DNA of 47,596 bases from Verrucomicrobiota bacterium. GTDB taxonomy: Bacteria; Verrucomicrobiota; Verrucomicrobiia; Opitutales; Opitutaceae. Positions 1 to 9,600 of the stretch are shown here, piece after piece. The stretch is taken from contig JAEZGX010000027.1 of the NCBI GenBank assembly GCA_023416735.1, positions 1 to 47,596 of the forward strand, given 5' to 3'. Position 1 is the first letter of the stretch. Every line of letters starts with the position of its first letter. The position numbers were made by a program, and so were the translations under genes. The notes beneath the pieces were generated by a model, which was given only the letters and a program-made list of their open reading frames with translations, was not told where the DNA came from and searched no databases.

Positions 1-2
1 CG

Positions 3-2528
3 TCAAATATTACATCTGCCGCTTCGATCGCATCTGCCGTGGTCGTCCGCTACAGCGGCTCGTTTCAAAACGTCACGCCTACCGCGGTCACGCTCTCGCC
101 CGCGACGGCGCCGGTGATCAATAACACGAACCCCGCGCCCGCGACGTTCGGTTCGACGCTCTCCTTCAACATCGATGCGACGAGCCCCATCGACATCGCA
201 AGCTACGATGCGGCCGGCCTGCCTCCCGGTCTCACCCGCAACGGCGCCACGATCTCCGGCGCACCGACACAAACCGGCACGTTCACCGTGACGCTCAAAG
301 CGACCAACGCCGCGGGCACCGGCACGAAAGACATCACGCTCACGGTCAACACGGCCAACGCTTCGATCGCGCTTTCCAATCTCTCGCACACTTACGACGG
401 TTCGCCGAAATCCGCGATCGCCACGTCCGCCCCCGCCGGCCTGCCCATTGCGATCACCTACGACGGCAGCGCGACCGCTCCGGCCAACGCCGGCACCTAC
501 GCTGTCGCCGCCACGATCGCCAACGGCACCCACACCGCGGCCGCTTCCGGCACGCTCACGATCGCGCGCGCGACGCCCGCCATCACCTTTGCTGATCCCG
601 GCACCGTGCCGCCCGATCAATCGGTGACGCTGGCGGCGACGTCGTCCTCCGGCACGCCCGTCACCTTCACGCTCCTTTCCGGCAGCGCGACGCTCACCGG
701 CTCCACACTCACGATCAACGGCACCGGCTCTGTCGTCGTGCGCGCCTCGATTGCCCAAACCCTAAACTACGAAGCCGCGTCCGCCGACCGCACGATCAAC
801 TCCTCGAAGCTCACGCAATCGATCACGTTCGCACCGCTGCCCGATCGTCTTACGACCGACGGCTCCTTCGACCTCAGCGCCACCGCGACGTCCGGCCTGC
901 CCGTCACGTTCACGATTGTATCCGGAAGTCCCGCACAGCTCTCCGGCCAGACCGTGACGCTTCTCGGCACGCCCGGCACCGTCACGATCCGCGCAGCGCA
1001 AGCCGGCAACGACACCTACCAAGCTGCGCCCAACGTCACCCGTGCCTTCGAAGTCATCGCCGTCGACGACCTCGTGTTCTTCGGCAGCTTCTTCTCAAGC
1101 TCGAGCCAGCCGATCGTGCGGGCCGACGGAGCCCGCGTCCTCGCGCTCTCCAGTGGAAACAGCAAGGTCGGCGACATCGCCGCCGTGTTGCCCGCCCACT
1201 CCGACACCGGTTCGCTCCTCATCGTCGCGCCCTCGATCGGTATCAGCGAATTGGTGACATTCACCCTCGACGCCGACGATCGCTTCACGGCGACCGTCAC
1301 GCAAACCGCGCCGACCACCCGCACACTCACCCTTCGCGGCCAACTCAACGGCACCACGCTCTCCGGAGCGATCGACGGCACGGATTATAGCTTCACGACC
1401 GAGCTTGAGTTACCCATCGGCCCCTCCGCCGATGCATCCGGTCTCTATCGCTCCAGTGCGCTGGAGACGAATCAAGGCACCGTTTACTCGATCGTCGGCA
1501 CGAACAACAACGTCCTCGTCCTCGCGATCACACCGACCCTCACCGTCGGCGGTCCCACGACCCTCGCGTCCAACGGCTCCTTCCAACTCCAAGTCTCCAA
1601 CGTCACCCTCCAAGGTTCCGTCGACGCACCCTCGGCCACCGTCGCCGGCATGATCCTTGTGCCCAACCAAAACCCGATCGGCTTCGCCGGCCTGGAAACG
1701 GGCACCGCCCGCACCGATCGCCTCGTGGGCCTCTCTTCGCGCGGCCGCGTCGGCTCCGGCGAAAAAATCCTGATCTCCGGTCTGGTCGTCGGCGGCTCGC
1801 AACCCAAACAAGTGCTCATCCGAGCGATCGGTCCTTCGCTCGCTCCGCTCGGTGTCACCGGCGTCCTCGCCGATCCCGTGATCCGCCTCTTCAAAGGCTC
1901 GACCCTCATCGCCGAAAACAACGATTGGGGTTCCAACGCCAATCCTGCCGACATCGCCGCCATCGCCCAACGCGTCGGCGCCTTCGCCGTCACCGCTGGC
2001 GGCAAAGACGCTATCCTCGTCACCACCCTTCAACCCGGCGCCTACACCGTGCACGTTTCGGGCGGCGAAGGCGTTGCCCTCGCCGAGATCTACGACGCCT
2101 CTGAAAACCCCCAAGCCGAATACCAACGCCTCATCGACATCTCAACCCGCGGCGAAGTCGGCACGGGCGAAAACGTCCTGATCGGCGGCCTCGTCATCAC
2201 CGGCAACTCCCCGAAGAAAGTCCTGATCCGCGGCGTCGGTCCCGGCCTCGCCGCGCAAGGCGTCGCCAATCCGCTGGCCGATCCCGTCCTCAAAGTCTTC
2301 CGCCGCTCGGAAGAGATCGCGCAAAACGATAACTGGAGCACGGACGCCACCATGGCTGCCGCCGTCACCGCGGCCGAAACCGCCACCGGCGCGTTCCACC
2401 TTCAATCCGGCAGCAAAGACGCCGCGCTCCTCATGACCCTCGCCCCTGGCCTCTACACCGTCCACGTCTCCGGCGCCAACAACACCACCGGCGTCGCCCT
2501 CGTCGAAATCTACGAGGTCGCCGACTAA
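3..2528 (+). CDS. Ig-like repeat surface protein, 5'-truncated by the window edge
   Basis: The reading frame is open to the left edge, so the true start and any signal peptide lie outside the window; the GTG at 39 is only the first internal start-like codon. Reading downstream: a He_PIG-type Ig module (about nt 110-355, with the typical GLPPGL and SGAPTQTGT strands), an MBG-type module (about 355-575, HTYDGSPK), two further Ig-like modules (to about 1065), a beta-rich stretch of no recognised family (1070-1690), and two tandem modules of roughly 130 residues (about 1710-2110 and 2120-2525). The tandem modules share RG.VG.GE..LI.GLV, VLIR..GP.LA, LADPV and a closing YTVHVSG...ALAEIYD pattern, so they arose by duplication. 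Probably secreted or cell-surface; function unknown. It resembles the giant gene at 3629 in its Ig/MBG modules but not in its C-terminus. Confidence 0.85.
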   Translation, partial: SNITSAASIASAVVVRYSGSFQNVTPTAVTLSPATAPVINNTNPAPATFGSTLSFNIDATSPIDIASYDAAGLPPGLTRNGATISGAPTQTGTFTVTLKATNAAGTGTKDITLTVNTANASIALSNLSHTYDGSPKSAIATSAPAGLPIAITYDGSATAPANAGTYAVAATIANGTHTAAASGTLTIARATPAITFADPGTVPPDQSVTLAATSSSGTPVTFTLLSGSATLTGSTLTINGTGSVVVRASIAQTLNYEAASADRTINSSKLTQSITFAPLPDRLTTDGSFDLSATATSGLPVTFTIVSGSPAQLSGQTVTLLGTPGTVTIRAAQAGNDTYQAAPNVTRAFEVIAVDDLVFFGSFFSSSSQPIVRADGARVLALSSGNSKVGDIAAVLPAHSDTGSLLIVAPSIGISELVTFTLDADDRFTATVTQTAPTTRTLTLRGQLNGTTLSGAIDGTDYSFTTELELPIGPSADASGLYRSSALETNQGTVYSIVGTNNNVLVLAITPTLTVGGPTTLASNGSFQLQVSNVTLQGSVDAPSATVAGMILVPNQNPIGFAGLETGTARTDRLVGLSSRGRVGSGEKILISGLVVGGSQPKQVLIRAIGPSLAPLGVTGVLADPVIRLFKGSTLIAENNDWGSNANPADIAAIAQRVGAFAVTAGGKDAILVTTLQPGAYTVHVSGGEGVALAEIYDASENPQAEYQRLIDISTRGEVGTGENVLIGGLVITGNSPKKVLIRGVGPGLAAQGVANPLADPVLKVFRRSEEIAQNDNWSTDATMAAAVTAAETATGAFHLQSGSKDAALLMTLAPGLYTVHVSGANNTTGVALVEIYEVAD

Positions 2529-2577
2529 CGAGGACGAGTTCGACCGCCGGACTTGAGCTTCCGGCTTTCGGTCTCCC

Positions 2578-2606
2578 GGTCTCCTGCAGGCTCGTTGCAG
2601 GAGACC
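2578..2606. repeat. Perfect 11-bp inverted repeat after the first gene
   Basis: The arms GGTCTCCTGCA (2578-2588) and TGCAGGAGACC (2596-2606) pair perfectly around a 7-nt loop, 50 bp after the stop codon. It could act as a transcription terminator, but no T-run follows, so a REP-like palindrome is just as likely. The pyrimidine-rich 7-mers CTTCCGG and CTTTCGG (2558-2571) lead into it. Two more inverted repeats sit between it and the regulator gene: ATACAA/TTGTAT at 2634-2654, and GTGAC/GTCAC close behind. Otherwise the 250-bp gap holds no gene. Confidence 0.6.
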
Positions 2607-2778
2607 CACGTCCCGTCAATGGCGCGGAGACGAATACAATTCCATTGCTTGTATCCACGTGTCCAGCACCGTGACGCTCCTTCATGGTCACCCCCAGGCT
2701 GAGGATGCGATTGCCGAAGCATGCGATCATCGAGCGTTACTCCGGCCAGGGTAAATCGACTCAGGGCGCGGCTCGCTG

Positions 2779-3477
2779 ATGCTTCGCGTCCTGCTCATCG
2801 ACGAACATTCAGGATCGAGGATGGAGCTGCGGCGCATGCTTGGCGCGTGGTCGGAGATCCAGGTGGTGGCGGAAGCGGATGCGTTGCTGCCCGCGAGGGC
2901 TTTGCTCCAGCGCAACGATTACGAACTCGTGTTCGTCGACGCCGGCTTCGTCGGCGGAGAGGGCTTCGATTTGATCGCGAGCATTCGCCGAGGCGCCCGA
3001 GCCATCGTTGTGGCCTCGACGGACGTTCATGCGCGGCGAGCGTTCGACATGAACGCGCTCGATTACCTTCTGAAGCCGATCGACCCGGCGCGCCTTACGA
3101 TCGCGTTGCGCCGAGTGGGCGTGCTCGCGTTTGAAGCCGGCGATTCCACGTCGCCGTGGTCGAAATCGCGGCCGAGTGGGATCATCCTTTCCGACATCGC
3201 GGCGATCCGTTCGCACGAGAACTATTCGATTGTCCATCTGATCGATGGCGGCCGGTCCATGGTGCGCAAAACATTGAAGGCTTGGATAGAGATTCTGCCC
3301 GCGTCGCATTTCGTCCAAGTGCATCGATCGGCTGTGGTGAATCTCGCTCGCGTCGCCGCCCCTCGTCGCCACGGCTCAAAAAGTTTTTCCGTTCAAGTCA
3401 TGGGGATCGCAGAGCCGATGCCTGTTGGGCGTGGGTTCTGGCTGACGTTGAACGAGCGGCTCCGGCGCAGGCGCTAG
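2779..3477 (+). CDS. LytTR-family response regulator
   Basis: A 232-residue two-domain regulator. Residues 1-115 are a CheY-like receiver: acidic pair D8/E9 after the first strand, phospho-acceptor D54 (VFVDAG), S80/T81 at the fourth strand, and K99 in LLKP. Residues 130-232 are a LytTR DNA-binding domain (SHENYSIVHL, then R.TL..W...LP...FVQVHRS.VVN). LytTR regulators bind short direct repeats two helical turns apart and often control secreted or surface products. No partner histidine kinase is adjacent. The next gene codes for a giant secreted protein, and a 13-bp direct repeat lies in the gap between them. The start has no clear Shine-Dalgarno sequence. Confidence 0.93.
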   Translation: MLRVLLIDEHSGSRMELRRMLGAWSEIQVVAEADALLPARALLQRNDYELVFVDAGFVGGEGFDLIASIRRGARAIVVASTDVHARRAFDMNALDYLLKPIDPARLTIALRRVGVLAFEAGDSTSPWSKSRPSGIILSDIAAIRSHENYSIVHLIDGGRSMVRKTLKAWIEILPASHFVQVHRSAVVNLARVAAPRRHGSKSFSVQVMGIAEPMPVGRGFWLTLNERLRRRR

Positions 3478-3500
3478 CCAAGTTCCATCGTGGCGCGGGT

Positions 3501-3533
3501 TGCTCGTCACAAAAGAGGGCTGCTCGTCACAAA
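3501..3533 (+). promoter_or_regulatory. 13-bp direct repeat, 20-bp period: candidate LytTR binding site
   Basis: TGCTCGTCACAAA occurs at 3501-3513 and again, identically, at 3521-3533. The 20-bp period puts both copies on nearly the same DNA face, which is the geometry LytTR regulators use. It lies just after the LytTR gene and about 100 bp before the giant secreted-protein gene. Binding is inferred, not shown. Confidence 0.5.
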
Positions 3534-3544
3534 CAGCTCTTAAA

Positions 3545-3566
3545 ACCCCTAGTCGACCCTAGGGGT
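3545..3566. promoter_or_regulatory. 7-bp inverted repeat in front of the giant gene
   Basis: ACCCCTA (3545-3551) and TAGGGGT (3560-3566) form a perfect inverted repeat around an 8-nt spacer. It starts 12 bp after the direct repeat at 3501-3533. No T-run follows, so an operator or promoter-proximal element fits better than a terminator for the regulator gene. Confidence 0.35.
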
Positions 3567-3628
3567 ATCACCCTGCTTGAGGCTTCCCGCCTTCGGCGCG
3601 CCCCCCGGCAATCCAGTCCCGCTTCACC

Positions 3629-6600
3629 ATGACCATCCTGTGTCCTCTCCTTGGCGCGTGCTTTCGCGGCGCCTTGTTTCTTCTCGCCACCAGCTTGCTG
3701 CTCTCGGGGGCGGCACGTGCGCAGAATCTCAACCTCTTGAAGAACGGCGGATTCGAGCTGTCGACGTTCAACGCGAGCGCCGCTGGATCCGGGTTCGGCG
3801 CCATCGATGGCGCCGCGCCGTCCGATCCGCGTCGTGCTTCCGTGCCGAACTGGACGTGGTCTCCCAATCCGAGCGTGCCTGTCGGGCAGGTCGACCCCTA
3901 TTCGACAGCGGTCCATATCTATCAATCAGGCGGGCTGCCGGAAGGGACCAAGGCGGCCAATTTCGGTGGCGGCAGCGCTCACCCCGGCGGCTCAATCAGT
4001 CAAAGCTTCGCGGCCACTCCTGGTTCGACCTACCGCGTGAGCTTCTGGGTGCAACGCGTGGGCAGCGGCGAACCGATTGGCGGCGTCGTTACGATTCGCA
4101 ACGACGTCAACGGCTCCACCGTCACCACGCAGCCGATCAACATGAGCGCTGCGGCGTCCGGCCACTGGAGTCAGCGCACGTTCACCTTCGTGGCGCCTTC
4201 AAACTCCCTCACGCTGACATTCTCGGACGCGACGCCGCTCGGCAGCGCCGGCAACACCGATCTCGCCGTCGATAACTTCAGCGTCGAAACGCTTTCGTCG
4301 CATTCGCTCGTAATCCTCGGTGCCAACGGCACGCCCGGCTCCATCGAAGCCAACACCGATTATTCGAAGGACGGCGGCGTCACGTGGCATCCGGCCTATC
4401 TCTTCACCGGCCATCCGTGGGGCTACATCCCCGGCACGAATGCTTGGCTGAACCAAGATCCGAGTCCCTTTGTCGGCCTGAACGAAGAGGTTGATTTTCG
4501 CATCCGTTTCTACGTGCCCCCCGCGTGGGCGGCGGCGCACATGACGTATCGAGTCAACGCGGACAACGAGGCGGATATCTTTCTCAACGGCGAGCAAGTC
4601 GCTCACACGATTGGCGGCTCGATCAGCTCCGGCACGCTGCCGGCGCATTATCTCGTGCCCGGCATCAACACCATTTACGTCCGCCTCATCGATTACGGCG
4701 GGTGGGTTGGCCTGAACTACCGCATCGAGATCTCGATCGATGCCGCCCAGCCCCTCGAGCGCATCGCGCCTCCGCCTTCGATCACGAGCCCGCTCACGGC
4801 GGCCGGCACGGTCGGGACGCCGTTCAGCTATAACATTCAAGCGACCAGTTCGCCCACGAGCCGCACGGCGAGCAATCTGCCGCCGGGTCTGAGCGTGAAC
4901 TCCACCACTGGCGTCATCTCGGGCACGCCGACCGTCGCGGGCACTTACAACGTCACGCTTTCCGCCAGCAACAACTTCGGCAGCAGCAGCAGAACGCTCG
5001 TCCTTACCATCGGCCAAGGCGCAGCCACCGTCTCGCTCAACAATCTCGTGCACACCTATGATGGCGTGGCGAAATCCGCGAGTGCCACGACCAACCCCGG
5101 CGGGCTTCCCGTCAACTTCAGCTATACCGGCGCCAGCCTTCCTCCGCTCAACGCCGGCAGCTACGGCGTCTTTGCTTCGATCAATCACGCGAACTACTCC
5201 GGCTTCACCAATGGCACGTTGCTCATCAACAAGGCGCCGGCGTCCGTCACGCTCAGTAATCTGCTTCAGCCCTACAATGGCTCGCCGCGACCCATCGCGG
5301 TGACGACGTCCCCGGCAGGTCTTGCCACCAGCGTCACCTATAATGGCTCCGCCGCTGCTCCGTCCGCAATCGGCACTTATGCCGTTTCGGCCTCTGTAAC
5401 AAATTCCAACTACACCGGCACCGCTTCCGGGACGCTCCAGATTACCGATTCTGTGAAACCGGTGCTCACGCTCCCGGCTTCTCCGATCGTCGTTGAAGCC
5501 ACCGGCCCCAACGGCGCGAGCGTCAGCTTCTCGACGAGCGCGGTGGACAACATCGACGGCCCCGTTCTGGTCACGACCAGCGCCGCGTCCGGCAGCGTTT
5601 TCCCGCTCGGCAACACCGTAGTGACCGCCAGCGCGCAAGACGCCGCCGGCAACGTCGCCAACGGCTCGTTCACCATCACCGTCCGCGACACCACCGCGCC
5701 GGTTATCAGCGTCGCACCGCCCGCAGAGGATCTTTTCGCCGAAAACTTTAACGGCTTCTTCGGCGGTATCCGCGACACGCAGCAGTATCTCACGATGCTC
5801 TGGTTGTCCTTCAACGGTCAGTTGCCTGGCTGGCACGTCGCCGGTTTCCATGCCCTTCACGCCATCGACCTCAGCGGCAGCGGCAACTACGGCGCGATGA
5901 TCTACAACGACAACGTGATCACCTCCATGGATGCGATTGCCGCGAACGAGCACGGCGTCGACTATTTGGTGAAATTCGCCTCTGCGCCCGCGGTTTATGC
6001 GACGCCGGGCGAAGCGACCACGGCGGACGACGGTCTCATCATTCGTCTTTTGCGCGCGGATAATAGCGTCGCGTTCGAATTCGTCCATCAGCCCGGCGCC
6101 TACACGGGTGTGTCGAGCCTGACACCCGTAGTCTTGAACTACACCGGCGACGGCTCCGGCGCGCTTCGCGTCCGCATCAGCTCGCTTCGCCCCGCCAGCG
6201 GCCGCTTCGGCGGTTTGATCGAGGATCTCGTGATCGCAAGGTCCGGCGGCAGTGTCACGGCGCCCGCCGACCTTACGCTCGAGGCGACGTCCTCCGCGGG
6301 TTCGATCGTCGATTTTACCGCGGTTGCCACGGATCTCGTCAGCGGTGGCGTTCCCGTGGTGGCAACTCCGGCCTCCGGCAGCATGTTCCCGCTCGGCCAG
6401 ACCACGGTCACGCTCCAGGCCGCTGATGGCGCCGGCAACCCCGCCACGGCCACATTCGTGGTGAACGTCGTCGACACGACCCCTCCCGTCATCGCGATGA
6501 ACGCCGCGCCGGCGGTCCCGGTGGCGCTCATCAACGCGAGCTTTGAGAATCCCGCTACCCACGACCACTCCGAGACACTCATCGGCTGGACGCGCACCGG

Positions 6601-9600
6601 CGTCGCGGGGATCGTGAACATCGCTTCCGGCATCCCCGGTCGCTACATTGGCAACGCCGTTCCCGATGGGCGCCAGGGTGCCTTCATCAACTCCGGCAAG
6701 ATCGCCCAGTTGCTTTCAACCACTTTGGAGGCGGGCAAAACCTACACCCTGTCCGGCTATGTCGGCCGACGTATCGACGATCCGATTACACGCGGCCGCC
6801 TCTCGCTCGAAACCGTCGGCGGCATCGTCCTCGCCAGCGTCAAATCCGCGGCAGACCAGACGCTCGCTTCATGGGCGTATTATGAAACCCGCTACACCGC
6901 GACGGCCAGCGATGCGCAGCTTGGCGCGCAACTCCGCATCGTGCTCGAGAACACCACGCTGCAGCAGGTCAATTTCGACGCCATTGCGCTCGAAGTGACG
7001 GACGTTCCGAGCGAGACCCCCGCCGATATCGCCGTCGAGGCTTCGTCGAGTGCTGGTGCGGTCGTCCACTTCAACGCCCTCGCGACCGATGTCGTCTCCG
7101 GCGTTCTGCCGGTGAACAGCGCCCCGACTTCAGGCAGCCAGTTCCCGATGGGCACGACACCGGTTCAACTGACCGCCATCGATGCCGCCGGCAATCTCGC
7201 GACGGCGTCGTTCAACGTGATCGTGAGCGACAGCATCGCGCCGGTCCTGAATCTCCCGGCGAACCAAACGCTCGAAGCGACCAGTCCGGCGGGTGCGGTC
7301 GCAACCTTCGCCGTTTCGGCGTCGGACATGAACGACGTGATTGTCACGACCAGCGCATCGTCGGGCAGCACCTTCCCGCTGGGGACAACCGAGGTGCAGG
7401 TCACCGCGATCGATGCTTTCGGCAATGAAACCTCCGGCTCTTTCACGATCACGGTGCAAGATACCACCGCTCCCACGATTTCTGCGCCCGCGGACATCGT
7501 GATCGAGGCGACAGGCCCCGGTGGCTCGACTGTCACATTCCCCGCTTCCGCGAGCGATCTCGTTGACGGTGCCGTGAACGTCTCGGCTTCGACCGCTTCG
7601 GGCAGCATGTTCCCGGTCGGCACCACGAGCGTGACGCTGACCGCCGCCGACTCCCGCGGTAATGTTGCGAGCACTACGTTCAACGTGACGGTCAGCGATA
7701 CGACCGCTCCCGTGATTTTCCCGCACGAGAATCTGATCGTTGAGGCGATCGCGGCGAACGGCGCGACCGTGTCGTTCAACCTCACGGCCATCGATGCCGT
7801 CAGCGGATCTCTGCACGTCTCTGCTTGGCCCGCGTCGGGCAGCACGTTCCCGATCGGTGTCACCTCGGTGGCGCTCAGCGCGACCGACGCCGCGGGCAAC
7901 TCCGTGTCGTCTTCGTTTACGGTTACCGTGATCGACACGACGGCTCCGACGATCTCTGTTCCGTCGGACATTTTCGTCGAAGCGACCGGCTCAACGGGCG
8001 CCTCCGTCGGTTTCTCGGCCAGCGCGACGGATCTCGTCAGCGGGCAAGTGAGTGTAAGCGCGAGCCCGGTCTCCGGCAGCGTCTTCCCGCTCGGCACGAC
8101 GGACGTCCAACTCTCCGCCGTGGACGCCGCCGGCAACGCCAGCACTGCGAGTTTCAACATCACGGTTCGCGATACGACCGCGCCCTCCCTCAACCTCCCA
8201 GCGAGCCAAACGCTCGAAGCCACCAGCGCTGCCGGTGCGGTTGCGACGTTCAGCGCGTCGGCTTCCGATGCGGTGGACGGTAGCGTCACGGTGACGCTCG
8301 CCCCGGAGTCAGGCAGCGTCTTCGCGCTCGGAAGCACCACGGTCCAGGCGTCGGCCACCGATGCCGCAGGCAACACGCGCTCCGGCTCATTCGAGGTTCG
8401 CGTGGTCGATACCACGGCTCCCGCCATCGTGCAGGCTAACATCGTCACCGAGGCGAGCGGTCCGGCCGGCGCAGTCGTGAGTTTCTCGCCTTTCGCCACG
8501 GATATCGTTTCGGGCAACGTCGCCGTCCTCAGTGACATTGCTTCCGGCAGCGTCTTCCCGGTTGGCACGACGACCGTGATGCTGTCCGCGACGGATGCCG
8601 CCGGTAACACCGCCATCCACTCCTTCTCCGTCACGGTTGCGGATACGACCGCGCCGGTCATCGCTCCTCACGACAATCTCGTCGTCGAAGCCACAAGCGC
8701 CGCGGGTGCTGTGGTCGAATTCACGCCGAGCGCGCTCGATATCGTCGATGGTGCCGTGAGCGTCACCGCTTCGCCGGCCTCCGGGAGCACGTTCCCGCTC
8801 GGTGAAACGCTGGTCACGCTCACCGCGTTCGATGCGGCCGGCAATGCGATCACAAGCAGCTTCACGATCACGGTGGTGGATACGACCGCGCCCGTGATCG
8901 CGACACCGGCGAACATCGTGGCAGAAGCGACGAGCGCCGCGGGCGCGGTAGTCACGTTCGAAGTATCCGCGTTTGATCTCGTCGACGGTGCGGTCGGCGT
9001 GAGCACGAGCCACGTGTCCGGCAGCGTCTTCCCGCTCGGCACCACCACGGTGACGCTCAACGCCATCGATGCCGCCGGCAACGAATCGTCGAGCTCCTTT
9101 ACGATCACCGTGCGGGATACGACGGCCCCGGTGATCGCTGCGCTGGATAACCAGACGCTGGAAGCGACTGGTCCGGGCGGTGCGACTGCGACGTTCGTCG
9201 CCACCGCTTCGGACGCTGTGGGCGCCACGGTCAGCTACAGCGTTGCTCCGGGAAGCACGTTCGCGCTCGGCACGACGACCGTCACGGTCACCGCTTCCGA
9301 TGCTGCGGGCAACAGTTCCACGGCTTCGTTCGCGATCGTGGTGCGCGACACCACCGCGCCTGCGCTCTTCCCGCCGGCTGGACAAACGCTTGAAGCCACC
9401 AGCGCCGCCGGCGCCACGGCCAGCTACACGGCCACCGCGCTTGACGTCGTCAGCGGCAACGTGCCGGTTGCGTTCAGTATCCAATCCGGCAGCACGTTCC
9501 CGCTCGGCGTCACCACGGTCACCGCGTCCACGATCGACGCCGCTGGCAATTCGGCCTCGGCGCTCTTTTCAATCGTCGTCGTTGACACGACTGCACCGGT

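Noticed and set aside
4199..6568. Long minus-strand open frame of 789 codons opposite the giant protein gene
   Set aside because: It is an antisense shadow of a GC-rich repetitive coding sequence; composition is Arg/Asp/Gly-rich with no domain. The same holds for other long antisense frames (for example 7165-8661, 13999-15942 and 18978-20579).
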